Counted from the first letter of the stretch, positions 1 through 13,258 are shown. The stretch: DNA of 64,000 nucleotides from Polytrichum commune (GCA_950295325.1 OX485805.1:34769501-34833500), one strand, 5' to 3'. The notes: generated by a model from the letters alone, not told the origin. Numbers and translations are program-made.

Positions 1-840
1 CTATGGCAAAAAAATGTCACTTTGATGAAATCTGCAGCCTAGTTGTCACAAATCAAGAAATGTAAGCTTCTATAGACTTTTCAGCTGTGCCTAGACTTTT
101 ATGAATTCTAATCACCCTTCTTTGTCGGTACATGCAAAATTGTCTTTTCTTTCTAGTTGGAAATCTATCACTACAAATTAATACGGTGGCAATTATGAGT
201 CAATGCGACCGCGAAATACTGTACCTTCCTGCTATACTCGATTTCCGTCTGTGAACTTGCAAGACTCCGTAAAATCGATATGTGACTTCAATGAGTCTTT
301 GAATCCAATCATTGATTATATCACGTGTTGTGAGATTTTACTCGATGCGGACATCCGAGTTCTTTTAAGAACGCCTTCGTGGAGTCAATTCCTATCAGAT
401 GTCTCAATGCTGAAGTTGCACTTCGAAGGTCATTGGTTCGTCGCAACATTTCCTGGACATCGTAGCGCTTTCAACTTTTAAGAGCCAAGAATACTGCCAG
501 TGAAGTAGTAATCAGCAGCTGCCACACCATCGATCTTATGTGTCCATTTACTTCTTATTTTGTTGGACCTTGCAAGAATTCGCTTCATGAGCATTTTTCT
601 TTAGACTCAAATATAAACTTATGAAAGGTCTATGATAAAATAATAACAATTGCAAATTCTTTTGCCTCGTGTCTAGACCTTGCCTGGTCAAGGGTCTTCA
701 ACGAAGATTGTGATTTTCCTATTATTGTGAATTCTCGGTTCCGTCTCGGACTCACTAGAGTCTCTTCCAGTCGGAGTATCAGGCATGATACCGTATATAA
801 AGGGTTGCGTGATCCAGATTTTCTTGTTGTAATTTTACAG

Positions 841-3599
841 ACTGGGAGTATCGAAACACATGAAGACATGTTTCAATTCCCGGAGGAGGCTGTGCCAACA
901 AGTTCGGGTTATCTTCCCGTCAGCACTAAAAGCAAGTCTCGATTATTCTACCTGTTCTACGAAGCCACTAAAAGCCCCACAAGAATTGCGGACACACCAA
1001 TTTTGCTATGGCTGAATGGAGGTCCTGGCTGCTCAAGCCTCATCGGCTGCTTTTACGAGCTTGGTCCATGGCGACTCACTGAGAAAGGGAAACTCGAGGC
1101 AAACAATGGAGCTTGGAATCGCAGGTGGTATTAAATGCTAGCCTGTTTTGATGAGTAGCTGATTGGAGGAATTTTATTGTTCTTTGATTGTCTTGCAAAA
1201 TCGGGAAGTCATTAGAGAGCAATGCAGCCACAATAGAGTCGTTGAAATAGAGACATGTATTGACTGGAAGTATATCTGCATCTTCAAATATTGACAGAGG
1301 TTAATTTTGCTATGCAAAGTGTCTAACCGTGAATTGCCTTACAGGTGTGGACTTCTGTGTGTGGATAATCCAGTTGGTGCAGGTTTCAGTATCGCCGCCA
1401 CTACGGAAGATATACCCAAGGATCAATACACGATGGCAGGTCACCTGTACTATGCATTGCAAAACTTCTTCACTCAAAATCCGACATTCCAAAAACGTCC
1501 GTTCTTCTTGGCAGGCGAGAGTTATGCAGGAAAGTACATCCCCGCGCTGGCTTATTACATCATGGCAGAATCTCCGATGGGGCCTCCATTCCCGAAATTG
1601 GCTGGAATTGCCATAGGAAACGGCCTTACGGACCCTCGCATTCAGGTGATAGGATATGTCAGACTTGCGCACAATCTTTGATTCCCTCAATTCCTTGACA
1701 CTGAAAACCTGCACCTGAGGCTTCGAAAGTTGCCAATTCCGCAAAAAAATCATTGATCTTTCCACCTCTTTCAGTTAGACCTCAATATGGTGATTTTTTA
1801 TCTTTAAGTCGTGTGATTATCTTCGAGCGGCTCAAATGTGGAAACAAACTCCAGAGATGAGATTTTATCGCTAAGTATCGTCGGTCCTTTAATCATCGAC
1901 ATTGTTCTCATCCTGACACGGTTGGATTCACAGGTGGCGCAACATGCAGACGTTTCACTCTACCTGGGTTTGATTGACAAAGAACAGAGTCTTCAAGTAC
2001 GGCAGATGGCCAATGACGTGATAGATCTCATTGACAAGTGAGTATGTATCCTAGCAAATCAGCTGAGAATGCATTTTTCCATACGTAAGATTTAATACCA
2101 AAGCTGACAATTGTGCTACTGGATGGTAGAGCTCAGTGGTTGGAGGCACACGTAAAGAGGACAGATCTCTGCAGATGGATATCACAAGTGAGCGGAATCC
2201 CAACTTTGCTCGACATTCGTCGTACAGCCAAGTACCATCACCGAGAGGTTATCTTTCCCTCCAAGCTCCTGCTATTTTTGTGGACACCCTTCGCTGTGGT
2301 ACAGACAGGTTCACTGCAACAAATGGGGCAAATTATGGTATATTAGGGTGGCCGAACCATATTATAAACATCCTTATTTTTTGACCACTATGATCGCAAG
2401 TTGAAGAGTTTGTTTTGTCGGCGGGGCTGCTATTGTGTAAAATAGAGACCAATCTGGACGCAATGGGCTGAACATTTGTGATTCGCTGACACTTCAGATT
2501 TGATTTGTGAAGGATGGCACTGAATATTTGGCACTCTTTTTGAACGTGACTAATGTAAGGACTGCTCTTAAGGTGGAAAAGGGCTCCCCAATGTGGGTGA
2601 GCTGCCGCAATATCATACGCGACATCATGGCTCCAGTAGGTTTTCACGCTCAGAGTCAATACCAACTTCATTTTCTACTGGATGTAGACATTGAGCCCTT
2701 ATAAACATGTACTAAGTGAACAGGGCTGACTGGCGTTTGAGATTTCAAAATTATCTGGTAGAGGGTGGCCAAAAATGAATAGTGTCCACAAAGAGAAAGA
2801 TACGAGTCATTCTGACCCAGCGGATAATAAAGGCACCTGAATTTCTAGTACATCTTATAATAGCACGTGAATCTGACTGTTTGCAATTTTTTAAGGCAAG
2901 CTTTATATTTCGAAGTGAGATCGTCAGGTCAAGTCTTTTCAACCTGATTGTGGCTACACACGATGTGATTTGAGATTTGAATACTGAGAAGAACAAAGCG
3001 CATGAACTCTCATCTTTCAAAGCCCTGGGAAACCCAACAGGTAGATAGATAATTTGATTATCTAATCTATGTTGGTGCATGTGAAGGATACAATGAAAAG
3101 TACCAAGTGGATGGTGGAGGCGATACTGAAAGCTGGACTTCCGGTATTATTGTACCAAGGGGTTTATGATGCTAAAGATGGGCCTGCCAGCTCTGAGGCT
3201 TGGATGCGAGCCGTTGCATGGGACCACATTGCAAACTTCTGGAAAGCAGAACGTGAAGTATGGAAGGTGAAGGGAAAATTGGCAGGTTACTGGCGGAGCT
3301 GGAAAAATCTCACTCATGTAGTGGTTCAAGGGGCTGGCCATCAGGTTTGATTTTCTCACCTCTCAAATCATGCGCTCACTCTTAAGATTGTCAAGTATTT
3401 CCTGTTTCACATGCAGGTGCCAAGAAAGAGTGAAAGGTGTAGACTACTGAAACACTTTGTAATCTCTCAGGTGCCAGTGGATCAACCGTTGTTCTCACAG
3501 GACATGATTGAAAGGTGGATGCAAGAAGCTCTTCAAGCTCCCAAGAAAGTCAATGAAATTCCTGGTCAAAAACAAGATAATACTAAAGAAGCTGCATAG
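841..3599 (+). CDS. Serine carboxypeptidase-like protein (SCPL50/51 type), 5' end unresolved
   Basis: Alpha/beta-hydrolase of peptidase family S10, normally secreted or vacuolar, acting as a peptidase or acyltransferase. Seven exons join in frame: 841-1124, 1345-1645, 1934-2037, 2130-2247, 2513-2635, 3087-3344, 3471-3599 (438 residues from 841). Family marks in order are FPEEAVPTSSGYLPV, the oxyanion-hole motif GGPGCSS in exon 1, the nucleophile motif GESYAGKY (Ser codon 1520-1522), GNGLTDP, the acid-residue region LLYQGVYDAKDG (Asp codon 3168-3170) and GAGHQVP (His codon 3339-3341). All three catalytic residues are present. The line-up with SCPL50/51 runs to the C terminus without a gap larger than a few residues. 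The signal-peptide exon was not found: 841 follows a good acceptor, and the first in-frame ATG (868) lies right at the conserved core, so an upstream exon is probably missing from this model. The donor at 2248 (GTTATC) is weak. No frame break is seen. Confidence 0.85.
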
Positions 3600-4668
3600 C
3601 AGATGAACAGCGGCAAGGTACCAAATAGCTCTTATTTCCAGCATGTGTTCCTTTTTCTGAACTTGTTACAAATTGGTGCCCAGTTTCTTCATGAGCATAG
3701 ATCAGGTGCTCAATGGCTCCAAATGGATCAGCCAAGGTTTGGGCATATAGTGCTACTATTTTGTCCAGTATAAATGTCGTTAAGTTTCTGCAGGAAATCT
3801 AGGATACATGCACTTTGGAATCTAATATATATTGTCAAACATTACATGCAAGTAATTATCCTTCTTGCAAGATTCTCAAAAAGAGCAGTATCTTTGTTTG
3901 TCTCTCTGGGATAATGACCAGACTCTAGCTGTGCATAAAGCTGCACTGGCTGCTCCTATGTACAGTGCAGTTGCCACGCGAGTCTTTCAATTTTCCGCTC
4001 ATGAAGCCAACAATGTCTGCACTTTAATGAAGACCACTTTGGCAAGTTTAAAGTCAACTGTTTAGAGCTTCCGTACTGCAGCCACATTCCAACTCGATGC
4101 TAAAAAAAGAGTCACAGCTGTCACTTGTCAATTGAAGTTCTTTCAAATCCCACCAGGCACTTGACAGAGAATATTCCTCACAAGGCAGCTTCCAGGGTTG
4201 AGATATAACAATATAAGGTACTTCCACTCCGAGGTAAAACTCCATACGAGGTTAGTACTGTAAGTCCAGCCAGAGTAGTGTGGACACACAGGAGAAAAGT
4301 GAAGGCAAGGTTTGTGATGGACCAACCGGAATTGCATTAGGGACCACCAAGATCCATCTGAATTCCAGAAATAGTAACGGAAGATCCACATGATTGACTA
4401 CTCACACACATCAACTATCTGTCGCCTTCTAATAAGCGACCTTGAGACACTTGATGCAATACTAGGCTCTAAGAATCGAAACCCCCATGAAGAAGAGATT
4501 GGAGGTGTTGTTGACTACTCAAAACAGCACCCAGGACGCAAGTGAGCTACTAATTGGGAATCGCTTTGGGTGCATGACTAGTTTGACATGGAATTGACCA
4601 GCAGCACATGTTGGGATGCACAGTCAAAAGAATTGCACATGTTGCAAGTGGAGATGGAGGAGGGGCAA
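3600..4668. other. 3' flank of the SCPL gene and short intergenic stretch
   Basis: No open reading frame here resembles a known protein. The first few hundred bases are probably the 3' UTR of the carboxypeptidase-like gene; the rest separates it from the convergent COA1-like gene. Confidence 0.4.
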
Positions 4669-4877
4669 TCAAACTTCATGGTGGCCAACAGTGGCAGATG
4701 GTCCACACGCTCCTCCACCCACTCGATCTCCTACCTTTGGGCCAGCGTTGGGTTGCAGCAAGTTGACCCGATTGTGAGAGCGCGACACCATGCTGGGCAT
4801 TGATGCTTCCAGCACCAAGACTTCCCACTGCCCACCTGCCAAGCCTGGCATGTATGGCGTCCACCACCTTGTCTTCT
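4669..4877 (-). CDS. Duplicate, alternative last exon of the COA1-like gene
   Basis: An open segment on the minus strand begins after a good acceptor (TATAATTGCAG) and enters in the same phase 1 as the upstream last exon, so exon 3 could splice to either. It encodes GQWEVLVLEASMP and RVNLLQ, matching SWELLVLEALIP and RVDLLQ of exon 4 at the same spacing. Use of this exon would give a 222-residue protein with a different tail. Most differences between the two copies in the shared block are synonymous or conservative, so both seem to have been kept under constraint. It could also be a relic of a tandem exon duplication that has not yet acquired a stop. Confidence 0.5.
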
Positions 4878-5013
4878 CTGCAATTATAGGATCCAATTGA
4901 CAAAGTCAGAGATGATGATGAAGATGATTTCCTTTCCTACCTATTAAGATGCTTCACACTCTTCACAATTACTACGAGGTATGCTCTCTGTTTTCTCTCG
5001 TATGTGCTGCATA

Positions 5014-6412
5014 TTAGATTTTAATTGTTGAGAGGTACCATCTCAGGCATCTTTGATCAGCATAGTCGGAGTTTTGCAAAAGATCGACTCTTCTAGGGCA
5101 TTCTTTTGGCCCTCCGGGTATTAAAGCCTCCAAAACCAACAACTCCCAGCTTCCAGAGCCAGGCCATACGAAGAAGGATAGGGCATTGCCCCTTTCTGCC
5201 ACACCGGCCATATGCAAGACTGGCGAGTTAAAGAGACTGTATCCTCAATTGATTCCATCTGATATTGCTTCAGTGAGACTCAATGTTGCAGAGAATTTGC
5301 TGTCTCTAAACCCTATCGAGGTTTCAGCCTACTGTGAAGGTAAATCTTCCCAAAAGAAACAGCGCTTTGCAATGCTCAAGAAGAATGACGATCGATAGTT
5401 GCCGGTACAAACTGTTTTGAGCATCATATCATGTGTCAACTGTTTGACAGGTAAGTTGAAACATACCTTCATACCGAACAGCCCGAAGATGCAGATTTGC
5501 GCTGCCCAAGCTGCCAGTCACCGGGAAGCTGCAGGAAGCTGAATGACCTTCATGGTCCACCCCCATGGTAGCCTCGTACCATGGCCCCTGTTGTATGTGT
5601 TCACCTAGAATATCCTTCAAGCGAGTATCAGTAGTGGCTTTCTCCATCGCTCTCCTGCGCAAACAACACCCCCGGATGTTGCATTGAGAGCCACGAAAAA
5701 GCCCACTATTGTAATTCATACTGACGAGCCCCTTTCGATCTGTCCAGCTGTTCTGAACACCATGGATTGCAACAACTACTCAAATAGGTCAAATTCATAA
5801 GCAAGAGAAGGTTGTGTACGACAAAGTTGTACTCACTTGCTACATTGCTCAAATATCAGGTAGTCGTCATAGATGCTTACGCCTGCGACTCCCATAGATC
5901 CTAACAGCATTACCGTTGTGAATTTCCTGCAGAAACTCATCTTCGTCCTCACTCTGGGAGCCACTAAATGGGGCACTCGCGCTACATTACTCCTGCAACA
6001 ACAAAATAACCTGTACAATGAGTCTCCCTCAAAAGGGGCAAGTGTTCTCCGAATCGACATTGTACAATAAAACCCATGTCCTCTATGCGCACGTTAAGAC
6101 AAATTTCTGTGGTAATATGATTCTGCCCCTGTTCTCCATCCCCCTCCGCAGCAGACATGAAAGGAAAGAAACTGCTTCAGCATAAAAGTCCCTTTCTCGC
6201 AAACTCGCAAATGGGCGGTGGAAGACGTACTTGGCAACATCCCATGCGCTCTGCAGGCGGTGATGGAGAAACCTCTGCCCCTGGGTCTTGCTCCCGAATG
6301 CTCCTGTTTGAGGAATGAACGGCACCACGGCAGAGGACATTAGAGGTGCATATCTCTCAGGATCGAATATTCGAGACCTTTGGAGAATTTTACCAAAATT
6401 CTGCCAGGCCAT
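5014..6412 (-). CDS. COA1: COA1-like mitochondrial inner-membrane protein (cytochrome oxidase assembly factor type)
   Basis: Four exons on the minus strand join in frame: 6412-6231, 5926-5837, 5654-5467, 5195-5014, giving 213 residues. Junction phases are 2, 2 and 1 and every donor starts GT (GTACGT, GTGAGT, GTATGT). Residues 1-60 are basic and nearly free of acidic residues, as in a mitochondrial presequence. One hydrophobic segment follows at about 63-80. Then comes a soluble domain with GPWYEATMGVDHEGHSASCSFPV and GSLGSANLHLRAVRYE, ending with WELLVLEALIP. This order (single membrane span, then a small alpha-beta domain) and the motifs fit the plant COA1/Tim21-like family, whose yeast member helps early maturation of the Cox1 subunit. 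The start ATG at 6412 opens the presequence. The family call is from memory of the motifs, so Tim21-like is the alternative. A second version of the last exon lies downstream (4669-4877). Confidence 0.75.
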
Positions 6413-8741
6413 GATGGTAGTAGTAGCTCAATCTTGCAGCCACACCGGGTAGCATTCACCCACATGATCCACACTTTCCTTTTTTTCGTGCAGGCTCATC
6501 CAAAAAAATTATCTTCAAGGAGTTGGTCAAGACTTTGAGACAATTGACATCATTCTCACACACGAAAATTGCACAAGCAACATGCAATGCCGCATACTCG
6601 CAAAATCAGTTATCAAGCAGTAGGCGAATGGCCAAAGTTGGAGAACCTTTCGAACGAGATTCACATGCTTCAAACAATGTCAGTAAGCACGGCGACCATC
6701 ATCATCATCTCTTCATGGACCGCTCTGAAGCCTGGTTATGTCGCGACCTACTTTCATCTTCTCCAACTGTCAGCAACCATGATATCTATCTCCTTCCTTC
6801 GATGAATTCCGGAGAATCACCAATGCTCATCACTGAATTTCCTGAGGTAAACGGACGCGACCATTCGCCAAAACCCTAGCTGACATGACATACAACGCTA
6901 TGAACAATGATCGCCTCTGTCCAATTTACCAGCATGTTCAACACCCACCGCCCCCTGACTCGAGATTCCAATGCCCAGGGGAAGGAATTCGAGAAAAGAT
7001 ACGAGAGGAGAAGAGAATAGCAGGCAAAGAACCGAAAGAAGAGAACGAAGAAATGTTCCTTGAGCAACCAGATTGAGAGCGGCATGGCATCCCCCCTGTG
7101 ACAATACACATGTATATTCTCAAAGGCATTTTGCGGAGTTTCATGGATGATTCACTGCACTTGTCCATCATCATCTTCCTCCGGGAATTCCCACAAACTC
7201 TTACCAGCTTCGTGTGGGATTTATTTCCCACTTGCGGCGACGACGCTACATTACTACTTTGTGAGCTGATTGAAGCAGAGTGAAACAAAACCTAAAGAGA
7301 TCTTCACCTCGTTTGTTACGCACCTCCACTGGAATTGCAAACTGCGATGAGTGAAGAGTGTTGTGATGAACATCATCGGAGGAAGAACGTGATCCCAAAT
7401 GCTTTGCCTCTTCCACGTTGCAATGCCGAAGTGCTCAATTCCATTCCATACGCGAAGGGCAAAGGCTATGGCGGGATGGATGGCTGCTCGGATGGATGTG
7501 ATCTCATGAGATGTATGACAAATGAGCTCAAGAAGGAGTGCTTGTAATGTAGGCCCTTGTTAAATTGGAAGGGTGGGTTTAAGGCAGATGGGTTTTAAGT
7601 GACTCTTTTTCTTAATCAGACCCCTATAATATGATTGGTATGTGGTTTGGTGAGGATCAAAGACCAAACATTATTAAGACACATGTTTAAAAGAGATTGG
7701 AATACGTCTTCAAATATTAATAACTACTCTACACTTAATAGTGATCACAATTGGGAGGACCTATGTAATTCACTAAAATATCAGCCTCTATCTTAATCAA
7801 ATATGAATGGTTATATCAAATCTAACTTTATTTGACTCTTGATATTAGAGGTATCGACTATTGACATTTCTTCTCCACAACGGAAAAATATATTTAAAAC
7901 CAAAATCATTGTACATTTACATACAATGAATATTAAATAGCGATCAACTAATTACATTTTTGAGACTCACAAATGCATGTAGTCCATAACCATGCAGAAA
8001 GTGGGTTGATAACCGTCTACAACATGTATAACCGTCCAACAATGGAAAAGAAAACCACACACTTTGAAGGGTTCAATACCACTAAACTAAACATATGATC
8101 TAGTGTGACCCGCATAATTTATCATCGTTCATTGTTAATTATCTTACAATCATTGGGTGACAACTAAAAAAAATATCGCATGACACTCGGTACTACATGG
8201 CAAGTCATCAAGACCATTGTTATAACTAATGTGGCACATCGATTTGAATTCCACACCAAATCAAATGTTTAGTAGCGTAGTGGATCATGTAGTACTATAT
8301 GTCATGTGAAATTGCCACTCCAGCCTGAGGGCATGTGTTAAAGGAACAAAAAAAACATGGAAGTGGGTCCTCTTCTTTACGTCACATACCGGACAAGCCC
8401 ATGTCATAGTTGACAAGCATCTTCCCGGTCCCGAACACGCATGCCATGGAAACATGGAAAATATTGCAATATAATTCTAGAGTTGTTCTTGTTGAGTTTG
8501 TAATGCACAAAGGTTGTAATCATTACCGGGCACACCCGGGCGACTCGTGTCATGTTGTAGACCCAAAGATTGCGTAGGGTTGAAATAACTAACGTGCTAC
8601 TAAGGGCCACTACACACACGAGCCGAGGCATGTGACCATAAAATTGTGAGGGCCCTTGATTCTCATCCAAAGGCCGTAGCATTGGCATGGTATGCTGGAA
8701 TTTGCGTAAAGTCCACCTCTTTGGAGGTGGTCCTACTGTCA
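6413..8741. other. Intergenic, no supported gene
   Basis: The proximal part is the promoter side of the COA1-like gene. Short open frames here (for example 6523-6879 and 7347-7547) show no family resemblance and no splice partners. From about 7,550 the base composition becomes strongly AT-rich. Confidence 0.5.
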
Positions 8742-8916
8742 TAACATTATTAAGCACTGTGTGTTCGTTCATGTGGGCCCTAGGAATATAACCATGGGAT
8801 ACCCCAATCTAGTGCACATTCAAACTTAATTTGAGTCTCTTTGCACTGGATTAGGGTATCCCATTGTTATATTTTCAACGCCCACACAAACAAACACAAA
8901 TTGCTTAATAATGTTA
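8742..8916. mobile_element. Foldback MITE, TAACATTATT family, copy 1
   Basis: A 175-bp near-palindrome. It starts TAACATTATTAAGCA and ends with the reverse complement TGCTTAATAATGTTA up to one base, and the arms pair imperfectly for about 75 bp. A related copy in opposite orientation lies at 19609-19789. There is no coding capacity, so it must depend on a transposase encoded elsewhere. Confidence 0.75.
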
Positions 8917-11900
8917 TAGCAAATTCCGGCATGCCATGAAACATTATTTATATTTTGCCATGTAGAAAACCATGTAGACTTTTCATCCATGAAAACTTCT
9001 TTGGCCATTAGGCCTTCACCTTCTAGTGAGAAGTGAACTCGGATGGTCTCTGCCTTTTTTTACCAATGAGAGATCTTAGAATGCAGTGGTCACAAGCCTT
9101 CACTCTTGTATGTGAAGCGGCCCTAACTTTTTGTAATTATGTATTACCCGATGTCTTTCTCATACTCATAGAAGGTTGATTCTTGCTCTCACAACATCAA
9201 TGGGTCACATCTTTGGTGTAGATGATGTTGCATTGCCAATACTTATTATAGTAGAGGTGCATATTCCCAATTAGGACCCCATCAATAATCTATAGGGCAC
9301 CACAATTTCGATCAGGCTAGGATTGAACTTCGTTCAAGCCGGAACCAATAATGTCATGACACATGTCCTAGTTTTGAGTGTTAAAGTGAAGAGGAATGAG
9401 CATCAAAATGAGCGGTTATGGTAGACTCTGGACATTAATAATATGTGCGGGCCAACTTTTGGCTTCAAAAATTCACGGTAATTTTGATTCCAGCAATAAA
9501 ATTACCGAAAAAAAATTTGTAATCCTCTTGATTCTATCTTCCTACAAGGGAAAAAATATGCACCGGCTTAAACTTCTCCAAATTTGACACATAATCTCTT
9601 AAGTAATCGGTTATGGGCGCCTCCACTCTATGTGGGCCTTGTTTTGTTTGGGATCATTAGTTTGGGGAGCCTCATAGATGTTCATAAACTAAATAGCAAT
9701 GACCATTTAGCGCAAGGGCCAATGAGTAGTCCGGAAGCTAGGGATACAATTAACAAAATTTAGGGTGGGGACTTACCTATAGTTCATTGGAGAATCATGG
9801 TCATTGAAACTAAACCAATGAATGAATTGGATGTCCATTGGATGGTAAAGTTGTCAATATGGTTTCCTTTTGTGTAAACTTGTAGTTGCACGTATTTCAT
9901 TTTCTTTAATTATTTCATCACTTCTTGCCCGTCTCTATTATTTTTCCCTTGGAACACGTCATCCACACATTATTGTAATATTGGAATTTACTAAATTTAC
10001 TTTGAACACAATGTATACAAAGGATAATGTAGGGAGGAAGGGGGAAATTCATAATAATAATAAAATAATAATAATAATAAAATCAAAGAAAGGAAGAGGA
10101 GAGGAAAGAAAAACCCTAGAAGAAAACATATCCATTACAATTGTTTGTTGCAACTTGTCTCTTGCAACTTGTGGTGAGAAATATATAGATAAATCACTTT
10201 GGTTGTCCACTAGAGATTTTTGGTTGCAGTTGGCAATCAAAAATCCCACATGGATAACCATGTATACATAGTTTATGCATTTTGTCATTATGAGTTGCAA
10301 TGGACAAGTTGTAACAAATGGTGGAATGGGAAAAAAAAAATCTTCTAGTGAAAGATGAGACCAACATGGATGTTACAAGAGTACACAAGTAATTGTTTTA
10401 GCAACTTATGTACATTACCAACAAGGAAGCTGACAACACTTTGAATGTGAGGACTTATGGTAAGATATTGGAGTTTATTCGTCAAATGTACAAATGGAAT
10501 GATAAGAAATTGGACATACACCTCCATCCAACACTTCCTATCCAAATTTGTAAAATTTGATGGGTTTTTTTATCCCTCCGTAATGGGTCCCACTAAAATA
10601 AGAATATGTTATTTTGAACTCAAATGATACTACTGAATATACAAAGAACCCACAAAGAAACTGTGAGATATTCCCATAATAAATCATCATCGATTGCTCA
10701 CACGTACCATTACTTAGCTTAGCCATGGCCCCCAAAATGCCATGGCTAAGCTAAGTAATGTTATGTATGTCAAATCTTTGTCATATACAATAACTCCTTG
10801 CAAAACTCATAAAGAATTTATTCATAAGCCATGATAAAACACACAACATCATGTGATGGGCAACATTCCTACCAACTATTTTGAGTACTTTAATAACTTC
10901 CACTCAAGAGGTACCGATGGCGCAACAATCAAAAACCTAACCATCACTCTCCAACAAACATCATTTATAATTTAGTAAAGAAAACCTCATGATAGTAATG
11001 CATGGAATGACTAATTCAATTTTCTATTCATTGCTAGCCTCAAAAGTGCTTCTCGGGTCCTAAAATCCCAAACACTCCATCAAATGCACCCAACCCAAAG
11101 ATGACATGCCTTTTGCGCCAACTCAAAGAACAAAACGTGAAAAACCACCCCAACCCTCAAGCAAACATGATCCCTATAACTCATGTGTCCTATCTAATTC
11201 CCAACAAAGAACAAATCTAATACGAGGTAATAATACTTGAACCATAGCCTAGCCTCATTAACGTGTTGTGATTTCATCTCACACACACATATCTATCTAT
11301 CTAATCAATTGGTTGATAATCCATCAACATGAATTGATCTACGTTTTCATTCGTTGCCCTTACAATTTGTCATCCATTTCATATTGTTGGTCATCTAGTA
11401 CCAATCCATGATACTATAAGTGATAATCAAGCCAAAAAAATGCTAATTTTTGGAGGTGACTCACAATTTTGGTAGATTTTCTAACTCATAAAAAAATAAA
11501 AATAAAAAGGCACATAGTACTTTGCTCAACTTTTGAGTTAATTTGTGTCAAACTTGCTCATTACCTACAATTAGTTGTTGAGTTGCAATAAAATCCATGA
11601 AGATAGGTGACCTACAATTGAGCCATTGCATTGGTTGGGGAGAGAGGGAATTATCGTGCACAAGTGTAGCTCTCATCATCCAACATAAAAGTCTTTAAAA
11701 CACATGCAACGCGAAGCTTTATTATTTTTAGTTGATTTGACACTAGAATTAGCTCTAAAGACCCCAAATTAGTACACCCTAAACTCCATAATATCAACCT
11801 CCGTAATGTCACACACTCTCTAATATCCCAAAACCCCAGGGAACAAATGTTTTTAGTTAAAATCTCACTCCTTACTGTCACATTTCTCTCCCTTATATCA

Positions 11901-12903
11901 CAAGTTTTGCCATTAATGCAAACCACCGAAGAAGTCAACCCTCACCCTCGCATTGTGCCACATGTCAATATGTGGAGTGTCTTTGTCTTATTCTTATTCT
12001 CCTTCTTCTTCTTCTTATGCCACTTGTTGATTTGTTGGTGCATGGATCTGCTACATTGCCTAGGAAAGCCAAGTGGGATGTTGACATGTGAAGATGGATA
12101 TGTGTTATGATACCATATATTTCCCACATGAGGATTTGTTCTAAGCCCTAAACCCTAATCGTGATTCATGGTCTTCTCCCTCTCACTCATGTTGCACAAC
12201 TCTTGGCAGTTCAATCCACCAACGTGGGAAGCTTTCTAAAGGAGTTAAATACATACATGTGTGTGCATTACTCTTTGTGAAGGTCACTACTTGCTATTCT
12301 CAAATGCAAGCCCTATTAATTATGTTTCCTACATATTCTTAGAAACCGAGTTGTTTTGTATTTGAGACCGAACACCACATAATTCGTATTGTTGTAGGGC
12401 ACTTCCATCAACTGTCAATGGAGATCTAGAAGTGATCATTTATGCATTGGACTACAATGGTGGCTTTAAGGTTCGTTTTCGTACACCAATTCTCAATTAA
12501 TGTAGATATATTCTTAGCAAATAATGGAATTCCTCATTAGATGCTTGGGGTTTTATCCATATTGAAAATTTGATGTGTTGGTTATCTCTAGTTCAACAAG
12601 AAGGAAGTTGTTGACTTTTGCATCGCCATCTCTATGAAATTTGAAAAAGGCATATGAGGTGCGTTGCATATATGTTTACATTTGGTTGACGTCTCTTATA
12701 GTGATATTTATTTTCCATGTATGTTACTTGAGATGAACTTACAGTGAGCTCAAATGTGCAAAATGTATGTCCCTCATAATTGTTGGTCAATTTGTGAAAA
12801 AAATAGATCATTTTCGCATGAGGGTTGATATGGTGCCAAATTATAGGCTCGTTATAAGAGGATATATGAGTCTAAGTTTCAACCATTCTATATACATGGT
12901 TGT
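8917..12903. other. AT-rich intergenic DNA
   Basis: No gene is supported. It contains an AAT-rich stretch near 10,048-10,080 and the perfect hairpin listed separately at 10708-10760. Confidence 0.5.
10708..10760. repeat. Perfect 22-bp inverted repeat (hairpin)
   Basis: Left arm 10708-10729 and right arm 10739-10760 are exact reverse complements, separated by a 9-base loop CCCCAAAAT. Each arm contains CCATGGC and AGCTTAG or its complement. Pairing decays immediately outside the arms. There is no U-run, so a terminator reading is not apt; it may be the tip of a foldback element. Confidence 0.8.
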
Positions 12904-12997
12904 CAGTGTCCAGGGAGGATTTTTGGGCATAATGGATCAAAATCCTAGTGTTTCAAAAATCAACTAGTTACATTTTGACATCTTTTAGTTTTTATAA
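12904..12997 (+). repeat. ~95-bp dispersed repeat, copy 1
   Basis: It begins CAGTGTCCAGGGAGGATTTT and contains TTTTGGGCATAATGGATCAA and CAACTAGTTACATTTTGACA. It matches the copies at 14136 and 17868 in the same orientation. Weaker similarity continues 30-40 bases further. Confidence 0.75.
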
Positions 12998-13258
12998 ACT
13001 TAATTGAGGAATAATCTATAATTTATGTACATGGATCATATCAAGGTAAAGTCATTCCCTTCTCTCTTAAATCATAACTAGAATCATGCACCATGAGTTT
13101 TTTGTATTCAATGTCTAGTTTTTGCACAAATTACAATATCATCACTTCACTATGGCCCACACATGACATAAATTAGTGGTGCTAGCAAGTTTCCTTTCAT
13201 CAATTAAGCAATTGTAGTTTTCTACTAAGATTGAAATCTACAAAGTGTTTTGCTTGAA

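Noticed and set aside
6523-7547. Small plus-strand frames upstream of the COA1-like gene, one Cys-rich (7347-7547)
   Set aside because: No secretion signal, no family motif and no partner exons; consistent with chance frames in a promoter region.
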